A DNA stretch of 64,000 nt from Mycolicibacterium aurum. Lineage in GTDB: Bacteria > Actinomycetota > Actinomycetes > Mycobacteriales > Mycobacteriaceae. Below are positions 17,421 through 27,470 of this stretch, piece by piece. Within the stretch, counting starts at the first letter, position 1. Each line of letters opens with the position of its first letter. A program made the position numbers and the translations under genes. The notes under the pieces are model-generated. The model was not told where the DNA came from and searched no databases. It saw nothing but the letters and a program-made list of their open reading frames with translations. The stretch covers positions 5,518,001 to 5,582,000 of the forward strand of contig NZ_LR134356.1 in assembly GCF_900637195.1 (NCBI RefSeq). The letters are read 5' to 3'.

Positions 17421-18293
17421 GTGAGCGTTCGTGGATGGCTGCTGTTCGCCGCGATGAGCGTCATCTGGGGGATCCCGTATCTGCTCATCAAGGTTGCGGT
17501 GGAAGGGCTTTCGGTCCCCGTTCTGGTCTTTGCCCGTACCGCGGTGGGCGCGCTGGTGCTGATCCCGCTGACGCTGCGGCGGTCCTCGTGGGCTCCGGTG
17601 CTTGCGCAGTGGAAGCCGGTCGCGGCCTTCGCGTTCTTCGAGATCATCGCGGCCTGGCTGCTGCTCTCGGATGCCGAGCAGCACATTTCCAGCTCGCTGA
17701 CCGGACTGCTGATCGCGGCCTCACCGATCGTCGCGGCGGTGCTCGACCGGCTCACCGGCGGTGGTCAGCCGCTGACGGCGAAGCGCCTCGCCGGGCTCGC
17801 GGTCGGGTTGTCGGGGGTCGCCGTGCTCGCCGGCCCAGAGCTGACCGGCGGCAGCGCATGGCCGGTCTCGGAGGTACTGCTGGTGGCGGTCTGCTACGCC
17901 ATCGCGCCGCTGATCGCCGCGCGCTATCTCGCAGACGTGCCGACGATGCCGATGACGGCCGCATGCCTCGGCCTCGCGGCGATCATCTATGCCGGTCCGG
18001 CGGCGGCGACGTGGCCCTCCGCGGTTCCCGCGACGCGCGTAGTGGTGTCGGTGGCGCTCCTGGCCGTGGTCTGTACCGCGTTGGCGTTCATCGTGTTCTT
18101 CGCGCTGATCCGTGAGGTCGGTGCGCCCCGCGCGCTGGTGTTCACCTACGTCAACCCCGCGGTGGCTCTCGCTGCGGGTGTCGTCGTACTCGGCGAACCG
18201 CTGACACCGTGGCACCTGGCCGGCCTCGCGCTGATCCTCGCCGGTTCGGTACTGGCGACGCGGCGCCTCGAACCGAAAATTGCGTTGAGCTGA
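17421..18293 (+). CDS. EamA/DMT-superfamily transporter
   Basis: 290 aa with about ten hydrophobic segments arranged as two EamA repeats. The first starts LLFAAMSVIWGIPYLLIKVAV and the second LLVAVCYAIAPLIAARYL. The C-terminal FTYVNPAVALAAGVVVLGE is the usual repeat signature. Probably an inner-membrane metabolite exporter of unknown substrate. Confidence 0.85.
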   Translation: MSVRGWLLFAAMSVIWGIPYLLIKVAVEGLSVPVLVFARTAVGALVLIPLTLRRSSWAPVLAQWKPVAAFAFFEIIAAWLLLSDAEQHISSSLTGLLIAASPIVAAVLDRLTGGGQPLTAKRLAGLAVGLSGVAVLAGPELTGGSAWPVSEVLLVAVCYAIAPLIAARYLADVPTMPMTAACLGLAAIIYAGPAAATWPSAVPATRVVVSVALLAVVCTALAFIVFFALIREVGAPRALVFTYVNPAVALAAGVVVLGEPLTPWHLAGLALILAGSVLATRRLEPKIALS

Positions 18294-18311
18294 CGTCGCG
18301 TCTGCGGTGAC

Positions 18312-18584
18312 ATGGAATCCATGCCCGCGACAATCTGGCCGCTCAACGACCTCGTCGTGTCGACTCCGCGGCTGACCCTGCGTTACCTCAACGATGAGCT
18401 CAGCAAGCAGATCGCCGAGCTTGCCGCCGCGGGCATCCACGACCCCGCCACCATGCCGTTCTCGGAGCCGTGGACAGACGTCCCCTCACCACTCTCGATG
18501 ACTCGGCCACAGTGGGAAACAGTGCGCCGCAGCGACATCGAGATCACTGGACTAAGGAAGGCCCGAGAGTTCCTCGGCCTCTAA
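18312..18584 (+). pseudogene. Truncated GNAT acetyltransferase N-terminal fragment
   Basis: The first ~65 residues (TIWPLNDLVVSTPRLTLRYL, IHDPATMPFSEPWTDVPSP) match the N-terminus of RimJ-like GNAT acetyltransferases that are normally ~180-200 aa long. The reading frame then leaves the family and stops at 90 codons. The acetyl-CoA-binding motif (Q/R-x-x-G-x-G/A) is absent. The broken end overlaps the 3' end of the 13E12-type HNH gene, and no C-terminal half was found beyond that gene. Most likely a remnant left by insertion or replacement. Confidence 0.6.
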
Positions 18585-19877
18585 CCCGTCAATTGATCGT
18601 CGGTGGTGCCTGAAGGGGTGGTACCACTTCCATTGGGCGCGTTCGCCGGTCGGTCCGCGGTACGGCGGGACGCGGGGTGGTTGTGTGGTGGGTGGCCTAG
18701 CCAGGGAGGCGCCGCTGAGTGGACGACCTCGGGCGTCGGCGACCACCAGGGTGTGGGCGGGGCCGGTGAGGGTGATGACGCCGCGGTGATGCGCCCGGTG
18801 GTGGAACGGGCACACCAGCACGAGGTTGTCGAGCTCGGTGGGACCGCCGTCTTCCCAGTGGATCAGGTGGTGGGCGTGCAGGCCGCGGGTGGCCCCGCAG
18901 CCGGGGACCACACAACAGCGGTCGCGGTGCTCCAGCGCCCGGCGTAGCCGCCGGTTGACGGTGCGGGTGGCCCGCCCCGCCCCGATGGGTTGGCCGTGGC
19001 GTTGGAACCACACCTCGCAGGTGGCATCACAGCTCAGGTAGCGGCGCTGCTCATCGGTGAGCACCGGACCCAGATGCAGCGCCCCGACCTTCGTGTCCAC
19101 ATCGACGTGCACGACGACGGTAGTGTGCTGGCCGTGCGGGCGGCGGGTGGCTTCGGCGTCCCAACTGGATTCGACCAGCCGGGTGAACGCCTCCATCGTG
19201 CTCGGAAACGGCGGCACCTGCGCCTCGTCGCGGCTCTCGATCTGGTGGTCGTCTTTCCACTCGGCGATCAGGGCATCACGGTGCGCGGATAAGGCGGCAT
19301 CGAACGCGGCAGCCTCGGGGTTCGACAGCCGGATCCGCCACGTCGTGAACCCCGCCTCGGTGATCTTGGTGATGGACCCGTCGGACGCACCGGGATCCAC
19401 TGCGACATCCCCGACCTCGTCGTCGTCCTCTTCGTCGTCCTCGTCGGGGGTGGGGTCGGGTTCGGGGGGCAATTCTTGTTTAACCGCCGTGCGTAGCTGG
19501 GTGACCGTCGCATACCGCGCCAACCCCACATAATGGTCATCGGAGCCGTCGCCGGCGCGTTCAGCGATCACCCCCACCTGATCCAGCGACAACCAGCCCT
19601 GCCGCAACCCGGTGGTGCAGCGCGGGAACTGCTCGGCCCGATCAGCCACCGCGACGATGGTCTCGGCGTTACGCGGGGACACCCCCAGCTTCCACGCCAC
19701 CAGCGAGGCGATCGACTTCGCCCCCGTCATCCCCCACAACCGCTCACCGTCGAGCTCGGCCACGATATCGACGATGCGCCCATCGATCGCGTTACGCTGA
19801 CCCGCCAACTCCGACAACTCGTCGAACAACACCTCAAGACGCTCCTTAGGTCCCAAAGATGTTGCCGCCAAAGACAT
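18552..19877 (-). CDS. 13E12 repeat-family HNH endonuclease (DUF222)
   Basis: 441 aa. A DUF222 domain fills the N-terminal two thirds. An HNH nuclease motif follows (CCVVPGCGATRGLHAHHLIHW, then DNLVLVCPFHHRAHH). Between residues ~150 and ~170 is a run of Asp/Glu. Genes of this type are multicopy in mycobacteria (REP13E12) and behave like mobile repeats, although no transposase or terminal repeats are visible here. It sits against a truncated acetyltransferase, which suggests acquisition. The nuclease activity is inferred from the motif. Confidence 0.85.
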   Translation of the reverse strand: MSLAATSLGPKERLEVLFDELSELAGQRNAIDGRIVDIVAELDGERLWGMTGAKSIASLVAWKLGVSPRNAETIVAVADRAEQFPRCTTGLRQGWLSLDQVGVIAERAGDGSDDHYVGLARYATVTQLRTAVKQELPPEPDPTPDEDDEEDDDEVGDVAVDPGASDGSITKITEAGFTTWRIRLSNPEAAAFDAALSAHRDALIAEWKDDHQIESRDEAQVPPFPSTMEAFTRLVESSWDAEATRRPHGQHTTVVVHVDVDTKVGALHLGPVLTDEQRRYLSCDATCEVWFQRHGQPIGAGRATRTVNRRLRRALEHRDRCCVVPGCGATRGLHAHHLIHWEDGGPTELDNLVLVCPFHHRAHHRGVITLTGPAHTLVVADARGRPLSGASLARPPTTQPPRVPPYRGPTGERAQWKWYHPFRHHRRSIDGLEAEELSGLP

Positions 19878-19941
19878 AACACCATCACACCAGAAGCCAC
19901 CGACAAATTTCGGACCGCGCGAACTGGTCTCGGTGAGCGGT

Positions 19942-20691
19942 TTACCGGCCTATGCTCCGCAGCGTCGAGCCGACCACCTCGATGACCCGCTGGCCCTGCT
20001 TTTCGAGAAAGAAGTGTCCGCCGGTGAACATGTGCACGTCGCCGCCCGCCGTGGTGTGGTCCAACCATGCCCCCGCCGCGGCCTCGCTGGTCTTCGGATC
20101 GTCGGTTGCCGACAGCACGACGATGGGCGCGTTGATGGTGACGTCGGTGCCGCGGTGGTAGGCCTGCAGCGCGCGGTAGTCGTTGCGGAACGCGGGCAGA
20201 AACGTCTCCAGCAGTTCGGGGTTGTTGAGCACCCGCGGGTCCGTACCGCCGAGCTGGCGCATCACGTCGACGAGCGCCGTGTCGTTCTTGTACTCGCGCT
20301 CGTCGCCGTAATGGCTGGGGGCGCGTGAACCGGACGCGAACACCGTCACCGCCTGCCGACCGGCGGCCTCAAGTCGGCGGGTGACCTCGAACGCCAGCAC
20401 CGCGCCCATGCTGTGCCCGAAGAACGCCGTCGGCGCGTCGGGCAACGTACCGACCGCGGCGTAGACCTGGTCGGCCATGTCCTCGATGGAGTCGACGAAC
20501 GGCTCCTTGTGGCGGTCCTGGCGGCCCGGGTACTGCACGCTGTACACCTCGAACTCGGGGGCCAGCGCCGACGACAGCGGAAAGTAGTAGCTGGCCGAGC
20601 CGCCGGCATGCGGCAGGCAGATGAGCCGGGTGCGGGCGTCGGGCGCGGGATGGAAGTTGCGCATCCAGCGGCTGGGCTGCGGCGCCGTCAT
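19942..20691 (-). CDS. Type II thioesterase (TesA/GrsT-like alpha/beta hydrolase)
   Basis: 249 aa. Nucleophile Ser94 in FFGHSMGAVLAFE, Asp197 or Asp198 in SATDDP, and His226 in GGHFFLE complete the triad. The opening LICLPHAGGSASYYFPLS is diagnostic of type II thioesterases, which edit stalled acyl groups on PKS/NRPS carrier proteins. No PKS or NRPS gene lies in the window, so it must serve a system elsewhere. It overlaps the upstream secreted-protein gene by 4 bases. Confidence 0.88.
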   Translation of the reverse strand: MTAPQPSRWMRNFHPAPDARTRLICLPHAGGSASYYFPLSSALAPEFEVYSVQYPGRQDRHKEPFVDSIEDMADQVYAAVGTLPDAPTAFFGHSMGAVLAFEVTRRLEAAGRQAVTVFASGSRAPSHYGDEREYKNDTALVDVMRQLGGTDPRVLNNPELLETFLPAFRNDYRALQAYHRGTDVTINAPIVVLSATDDPKTSEAAAGAWLDHTTAGGDVHMFTGGHFFLEKQGQRVIEVVGSTLRSIGR

Positions 20692-21215
20692 GGCGCGGGC
20701 GCAGGCTCGGCGGCAGGTGGCGGCGCATCTCCCGGGGGCGGCGGCGCTCCCGCAGGAGGTGCCGGCTGCTCGAAGATCCGCAGGACGTTAGCCGACAGCC
20801 GGGCACCGGGCGGCCCCTCGATCGAGACGTCCTTGAGGATCTCGGCCTGGTCGCCCGCGACGGTGAACTTGCCCGGCTGCGGCACGCTCCCGCCTGTGAC
20901 CTCATATTCGACGGTGAACGGCGATTCCGGGAAAGGATGCAGTCCAACGTATTTCGGGTCGATCGTGTACGTGTAAAGACATACGGGCGCAGCCGGGTCG
21001 CAGATCTGCGCGGTGACGTTGACGCCGATCATGAACTCCTTGGCGGTCGGGAGCGACGGCGGCGGTGGAACGGGCGGCGTGTAGCGCGGAGCGGCTGCGG
21101 TGTCCCGGTCCCGGAAACTGCCGGCGACCAGGTATGAGGCGATGCCGATGCCGCTGGCGAGCATCCCCACGATCGCCAGGGCAGCGAGCAGCTTCCGCAG
21201 GGTGGTCATCGCCAT
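20688..21215 (-). CDS. Secreted or membrane-anchored proline-rich protein, unrecognised
   Basis: 175 aa. One N-terminal hydrophobic segment (KLLAALAIVGMLASGIGIASYLV) acts as a signal peptide or anchor. A proline-rich spacer (PPVPPPPSLP), a ~100-residue beta-rich domain with one Cys pair (CDPAAPVC), and a Pro/Ala-rich tail follow. I do not recognise the family. Coupling to the thioesterase by an ATGA overlap suggests they are co-expressed. An alternative start is the second ATG, two codons downstream. Confidence 0.6.
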   Translation of the reverse strand: MAMTTLRKLLAALAIVGMLASGIGIASYLVAGSFRDRDTAAAPRYTPPVPPPPSLPTAKEFMIGVNVTAQICDPAAPVCLYTYTIDPKYVGLHPFPESPFTVEYEVTGGSVPQPGKFTVAGDQAEILKDVSIEGPPGARLSANVLRIFEQPAPPAGAPPPPGDAPPPAAEPAPAP

Positions 21216-21238
21216 GGTCAGCAGGGTATATGGCCGTG

Positions 21239-22288
21239 TCAGTCGGCTATGCGATTGCCGTCCTCATCCCAGTGCGCGGCGACCTTCTTGCTCGGCTGCA
21301 CCCTGGGCGGTTCGCCCGGCATCTTCGGGTAGCTCGGCGGATAGGGCAGATCGCCCAGCCCGCGTTCGTCGTCGGCGGCCACCATCTCCAGCAGGACGTC
21401 GATCGACTGGGCGTTCGTGTCGATGTCGGCCCACGGGTCCGGCCGGCCTGCGACGAAACCCGGCACGGTGAGAATCGTGTAGTCGTCGGGCTCGGCGGCG
21501 CGGAGCTCATCCCACGTCAGCGGTGTCGACACAGTGGCAATCGGGGTCTTGCGGGCCGAGTAGGGCGAGGCGAAGGTCCGGTCGCGGGCGTTCTGGTTGT
21601 AGTCGATGAACAGGCGCTCGCCGCGTTCTTCCTTCCACCACGACGTCGTCACCGCGTCCGGGGCCCGCCGCTCGACCTCGCGGGCCAGCGCGATGCCTGC
21701 GCGCCGAACCGCGATGAAATCCCAGTCGGTCGCGATGCGCAGGAAGACGTGCACGCCGCGGCCCCCGGAGGTCTTCGGGTATCCGACCAGACCGAGCTCG
21801 TCGAGCAGGGGTTTGAGGACGTCCACGGCCACTTCGCGGGCTTCTGTGAAGCCTGTGCCAGGCTGCGGGTCGAGGTCGATGCGCAGCTCGTCGGGATGTT
21901 CGGTGTCCGGGCATCTCACCTGCCACGGGTGCAACGTCACCGTTCCCATCTGCGCCGCCCACGCGATCGCCGACGGGTGGGTGATCTTCAGCGCATCGGC
22001 GGTCCTTCCGGACGGGAATGTGACAGTGCAGGTTTCGAGATAGTCGGGATGCTTCCGCGGCACCCGCTTCTGATAGATCTCCTCGCCTTCGATCCCGTCG
22101 GGGAACCGCTGCAGGTGCACGGGCCGGTCCCGCAGCAGCGCGACCATGGGCCCGGCGACCGACAGGTAGTACTCGACCAGTTTGCCCTTGGTGCCGTCCT
22201 TGCCCAGCTTCGGGAAGAAGGGCTTGTCCGGATTGGTGAGCCGGACCTTGACGCCGTCGACGTCGAGTTCGGTTGCAGGGCTTGCCAT
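21239..22288 (-). CDS. Stand-alone LigD-type primase-polymerase (PrimPol-C, Rv3730c-like)
   Basis: 349 aa, the archaeo-eukaryotic primase fold of the LigD polymerase domain without ligase or nuclease modules. Catalytic aspartates lie in RIDLDPQPG (Asp138, Asp140), with SGGRGVHVFLR and RLFIDYNQNARDRTFASPYSAR as further active-site motifs. Such enzymes fill short gaps with ribonucleotides during excision repair and NHEJ. It starts 1 base after the LigC stop codon, so the two are an operon and likely partners. Confidence 0.9.
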   Translation of the reverse strand: MASPATELDVDGVKVRLTNPDKPFFPKLGKDGTKGKLVEYYLSVAGPMVALLRDRPVHLQRFPDGIEGEEIYQKRVPRKHPDYLETCTVTFPSGRTADALKITHPSAIAWAAQMGTVTLHPWQVRCPDTEHPDELRIDLDPQPGTGFTEAREVAVDVLKPLLDELGLVGYPKTSGGRGVHVFLRIATDWDFIAVRRAGIALAREVERRAPDAVTTSWWKEERGERLFIDYNQNARDRTFASPYSARKTPIATVSTPLTWDELRAAEPDDYTILTVPGFVAGRPDPWADIDTNAQSIDVLLEMVAADDERGLGDLPYPPSYPKMPGEPPRVQPSKKVAAHWDEDGNRIAD

Positions 22289-22289
22289 A

Positions 22290-23351
22290 TCAGGACTTCT
22301 CCAGTACGTCGTAGAGGTCGTAGTGCAGTGGCGCGTCGAGCTGATCGAAACGGCAGCTCTCGGGATCTCGGTCAGGCCGCCAGCGGAGGAACTTCACCGC
22401 GTGCCGGAACCGCCTGCCGTGCTCGCTGGCGCCTTCCATCTGGTCGTACGCCACCTCGCACACCTTCTCCGGCCGGATCGGGATCCAGCGCTTGTCGGCC
22501 GCGGAGTTCCACCGGCTGGGTTCGCCGTCGCGCACGTCCTCACCGATGCGCAGCGGCTCCAGTTCGGCGAGCAGTGAGATGCGCGCCTTGGCGGTGAAGG
22601 AGGCGGCCCCACCCACCATCTGGAGTTCACCGTCCTCGCGGTACAGACCGAGCAGGATCGAACCGATGCCCTCCCCGCTCTTGTGGATCCGATAGCCGAT
22701 GGCCACGCAGTCGGCGTCGCGGTGGTGCTTGACCTTGATCATCTCCCGCTTACCCGGCAGATAGGGCCCGTCAAGGCGCTTGGCGATCACGCCGTCCAGG
22801 CCGGCTCCTTCGAATTCCTCCAGCCACTGCGCACCGAGCCCGGGGTCCTCGGTCGTGCGTGTGACGTGACACCACGTGGTGTGGTCGACGGCGTCGATCA
22901 AAGCCTGTCGGCGAACCCGGAACGGCTCCTTCATCAGCGAGGAGTCACCGCTGGCGAGGGCGTCGAAACCGATGAAGTGGGCCGGGGTCTCCTGCGAGAG
23001 CTTGCGCACCCGGGACTCCGCGGGGTGGATGCGCTGGCTCAGCGACTCCCAGTCCAGCCGAGTGCGTCCGGCGATCTCACGGGGGACGACGATCTCGCCG
23101 TCGAGCACACAGCGCGGCGCGAGTTCGTCGCGCACCGAGTCGAGCACTTCCGGGAAGTACCTGGCCAGGTCCTTGCCGCTGCGCGACAGCAGCACGACGT
23201 CGTCGCCGTCGCGGAACACCAGCGCCCGGAAACCGTCCCACTTGGGTTCATAGGACCAGACGCCGGCGTCGTCAGGCACCTTGGTCTGCGCTTTGGCCAG
23301 CATCGGCTCCAGTGGTGGCCGAACGGGGAGATCCACGGTGTTCATACTCAC
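22290..23351 (-). CDS. ligC: ATP-dependent DNA ligase LigC (copy adjacent to PrimPol)
   Basis: 353 aa from the GTG at 23351 (351 from the ATG at 23345). Adenylation motif SYEPKWDGFRAL carries the nucleophilic lysine; GEIVVP, DGVIAKRL and IKVKHHRDADCVAIGY are later nucleotidyltransferase motifs, and an OB domain ends the protein. LigC enzymes act as backup ligases in repair. It is co-transcribed with the PrimPol gene. A second LigC gene lies at 32056-33132 on the opposite strand, as in M. smegmatis, which also has two. Confidence 0.9.
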   Translation of the reverse strand: MSMNTVDLPVRPPLEPMLAKAQTKVPDDAGVWSYEPKWDGFRALVFRDGDDVVLLSRSGKDLARYFPEVLDSVRDELAPRCVLDGEIVVPREIAGRTRLDWESLSQRIHPAESRVRKLSQETPAHFIGFDALASGDSSLMKEPFRVRRQALIDAVDHTTWCHVTRTTEDPGLGAQWLEEFEGAGLDGVIAKRLDGPYLPGKREMIKVKHHRDADCVAIGYRIHKSGEGIGSILLGLYREDGELQMVGGAASFTAKARISLLAELEPLRIGEDVRDGEPSRWNSAADKRWIPIRPEKVCEVAYDQMEGASEHGRRFRHAVKFLRWRPDRDPESCRFDQLDAPLHYDLYDVLEKS

Positions 23352-23363
23352 CTAGACCGGTGT

Positions 23364-23397
23364 ACCCAGACAATGTCATCGCGTACGCCGTCTGGGT
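23364..23397 (-). terminator. Hairpin between the epoxide hydrolase gene and ligC
   Basis: An 8-bp inverted repeat (ACCCAGAC / GTCTGGGT) with an 18-nt loop lies between ligC and the hydrolase gene. It falls downstream of ligC only on the plus strand, and in the leader of the minus-strand epoxide hydrolase/ligC boundary, so its direction of action is uncertain. Confidence 0.3.
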
Positions 23398-23414
23398 CCG
23401 CGGACCGTCACGGC

Positions 23415-24566
23415 TCAGCCGAACAGACCCACGTCCCGCAGATGTGCTCCATACGCGGTGAGATCGGCCGCGAACAACTCGGGCTGTTCGAAAGCGGCGA
23501 AGTGCCCGCCGCGCTCCTGATGCGTGTAATGCACCAAGTTGTAGTGCTTTTCTGCCCAGACGCGCGGCGTCTGCAGGATCTCGCACGGGTACACCGCGTA
23601 TCCGGTCGGGACGTCGACCCGGCCCTGCCACGGACTCAGCGCACCCGTCCCAGCGCGGGCCGACTCGTAGTACAGGCGTGCCGCCGACGTCGCGGTGCGG
23701 GTGAGCCAGTACATCATCAGGTTGTCGATCAGCCGATCGGTGCTCACCGGCATGCCGTCGCGGGTGTCACACCATGCGGCGAACTTCTCCAGAATCCACC
23801 CGGCAAGTCCGATCGGCGAGTCGTCCAGCCCGAAGCCGACAGAATGCGGACGCGTCGACTGCACATCCATGTAGGCGGTGCCGTCGGCCACCTGCGCCGA
23901 CGTCCGCACGATCGCGGCGATCTCGTCCTCGGTGACGCCCACCATGGCATCCGACGCGCCTTCAGGCGGCAGCGCGAACAACATGTTCGTATGGATGGCA
24001 ACGACATTGGGCGTGAAATGCTCGCCGAGGTACCGGGTGACGAGCGCGCCCCAGTCGCCGCCCTGGGCGACGTACCGGTCATAGCCGAGCTGGGCCATGA
24101 CGTCGGCGACGGCAGCGGCCACCTTGGCGACGTCGATCCCCCGCTCCCTGGTCGGGCCGGAGAATCCGTAGCCGGGCATCGACACGACAACCACATGAAA
24201 GCGGTCCACCAGCAGGGGCAGCGCGTCGAGGAACTCGACGACGGATCCGGGCCAGCCATGGGTGAGCACCAGCGGGATGGCGCCGGGATCCGCGGAACGC
24301 GCGTGCAGCAGATGCACCCGCTGGCCGGCGGCGGTGGTGATGTACGACCCCCAGCTGTTCAGCTCGGCTTCGGTGCGCCGCCAGTCGTAGCCGCTCGTCC
24401 ATCTGTCGATCACCGAACGGAGGAACGCGTGGTCGGTACCGTAATCGCCACCGGCGCCGTCGATCTCGGCCGGCCAGCGCGCGAGTTCCAGCCGACGCCG
24501 CAGATCGTCGAGCTGCTCCTGCGCCACGGCGATCGGATAGGGCCTCACGGAGACGGGCGTGGTCAT
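23415..24566 (-). CDS. Epoxide hydrolase (EHN-type alpha/beta hydrolase)
   Basis: 383 aa from the ATG at 24566, with GAAAGGA upstream. The N-terminal EHN domain (QLDDLRRRLELARWP; YLRSVIDRW-like segment) is followed by the oxyanion motif HGWPGS (103-108) and the nucleophile Asp171 in QGGDWGALVT. The C-terminal His is in RGGHFAAFEQPE. It hydrolyses an epoxide to a vicinal diol. It is the last gene of a three-gene cluster with a second hydrolase and an amidohydrolase. Confidence 0.85.
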   Translation of the reverse strand: MTTPVSVRPYPIAVAQEQLDDLRRRLELARWPAEIDGAGGDYGTDHAFLRSVIDRWTSGYDWRRTEAELNSWGSYITTAAGQRVHLLHARSADPGAIPLVLTHGWPGSVVEFLDALPLLVDRFHVVVVSMPGYGFSGPTRERGIDVAKVAAAVADVMAQLGYDRYVAQGGDWGALVTRYLGEHFTPNVVAIHTNMLFALPPEGASDAMVGVTEDEIAAIVRTSAQVADGTAYMDVQSTRPHSVGFGLDDSPIGLAGWILEKFAAWCDTRDGMPVSTDRLIDNLMMYWLTRTATSAARLYYESARAGTGALSPWQGRVDVPTGYAVYPCEILQTPRVWAEKHYNLVHYTHQERGGHFAAFEQPELFAADLTAYGAHLRDVGLFG

Positions 24567-24589
24567 ACGGTCCTTTCGGGAGCGGTCGG

Positions 24590-25573
24590 TCACAGGTGGG
24601 CGGTCTGCGCGGCGGCGAACACCGCGGGCAGCACTTCGTTGAAGATGTCCGCACGCTCCCACTGCAGGAAGTGGCCGGCCCCCGGAACCACGAGCGGCCC
24701 GATGCGATTGCGGAAGGCTCGTTCGCACCGCGGCACGAAGTCCTCCCCGATGGCGTGGTCGTCGGGCCCGTAGAGGATCAGGGTTCGGACATCGACGGCG
24801 TCCATCAACGGGAACTCGGGCATCGCGCGGCCGTAGGCCAGCTGATAGGTCGCCCAGCCGGCACGCAGCCGCGCCTCGTCGGCGAACGGTTCGGTCATGA
24901 AGTCGACGTGCGCCTGTTCGAACGCGTACCTCGACCCCCACAGTCGGTTGGTGTACATCGAGGCAACCCACTGCCTGCGCGCCTGCGCGGAGCGCAGCAT
25001 CGCGGCGAGTTCGTCGGGGAACGCGCCCTGCATCCACCGGTAGTCGCCGGTCGGGTCGCTGATCGCCGATCCGTCGGCGATGTCGGCAGTGCCAGCGACG
25101 GCGATCCCCGTGTAGTCGACACCCATCGGCGGAACGGTGTTGAACACACAGAACCCGGTCACGAACCCGGGAAAGCGGTGGATCATGTCGGTGGCCACGA
25201 CACCGCCGACGTCGCTTGCCGCGATCACGCACGAGGCGTGGCCGAGGTGGTCGTGCATCAACGCGTGCAGGTCGTGTGAGTAGGTGACGATGTCGTGGCG
25301 ATCGTCGGGCGGGAGGTCGCTGTCTCCGTAGCCCCGCAGGTCGGGTGCGACGACCTCGAAGCCCGACGCCGCGAGCGCCTCGATGTTGCGCCACCAGATC
25401 CGCTTGGTCTCCGGGTAGCCGTGGATCAACAGCAGCGGCACACCACCGACGCCCTCCCGGACATACGCCAGTGAAACACCCTCGGCGACAACAGCCTTGT
25501 CGACGTGGAACGCGTCAGGCGGAGGCAGGGCGGGCTGAGGTGGCCGGTGCCGTGGGTCGTACCGAAAGGACAC
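24590..25573 (-). CDS. Alpha/beta hydrolase with Asp nucleophile (epoxide hydrolase or dehalogenase type)
   Basis: 327 aa, GTG start at 25573 directly following the upstream stop. HGYPETKRIWW and the nucleophile elbow AASDVGGVVA (Asp121 instead of Ser) place it with epoxide hydrolases and haloacetate dehalogenases. The catalytic His is in GAGHFLQWE. It is in an operon with the amidohydrolase (0-base gap) and the EHN-type epoxide hydrolase (23-base gap). Confidence 0.8.
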   Translation of the reverse strand: MSFRYDPRHRPPQPALPPPDAFHVDKAVVAEGVSLAYVREGVGGVPLLLIHGYPETKRIWWRNIEALAASGFEVVAPDLRGYGDSDLPPDDRHDIVTYSHDLHALMHDHLGHASCVIAASDVGGVVATDMIHRFPGFVTGFCVFNTVPPMGVDYTGIAVAGTADIADGSAISDPTGDYRWMQGAFPDELAAMLRSAQARRQWVASMYTNRLWGSRYAFEQAHVDFMTEPFADEARLRAGWATYQLAYGRAMPEFPLMDAVDVRTLILYGPDDHAIGEDFVPRCERAFRNRIGPLVVPGAGHFLQWERADIFNEVLPAVFAAAQTAHL

Positions 25574-27334
<1,761 letters not shown>

Positions 27335-27376
27335 GATTTCCTCCTCGAGCGCAGCGGCAGCCGGTTTCTTCGTGAA

Positions 27377-27414
27377 TGTAACACCGTTACAGAGGCCAAT
27401 GTAATAGCGTTGCC
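27377..27414. promoter_or_regulatory. Tandem TGTAAC-type operators in the divergent region
   Basis: TGTAACACCGTTACA (27377-27391) is a perfect 6-bp-arm palindrome. A degenerate copy, TGTAATAGCGTTGCC, starts 23 bases later at 27400, about two helical turns away. It lies between the amidohydrolase and Rieske genes. TetR-family dimers commonly bind such sites, and a TetR gene ends the Rieske operon. Confidence 0.6.
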
Positions 27415-27470
27415 AAGCGCACGAGCCGTTTCCACCCAAGGCGAGTAGCGACTTTTTCGAAGGACGAGTC

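Noticed and set aside
22683-24773. Very long open frame (696 codons) on the plus strand
   Set aside because: It is antisense to ligC and the epoxide hydrolase genes, whose motifs are intact. The product is rich in His, Arg and Gly and has no recognisable domain, as expected for a GC-rich shadow frame.
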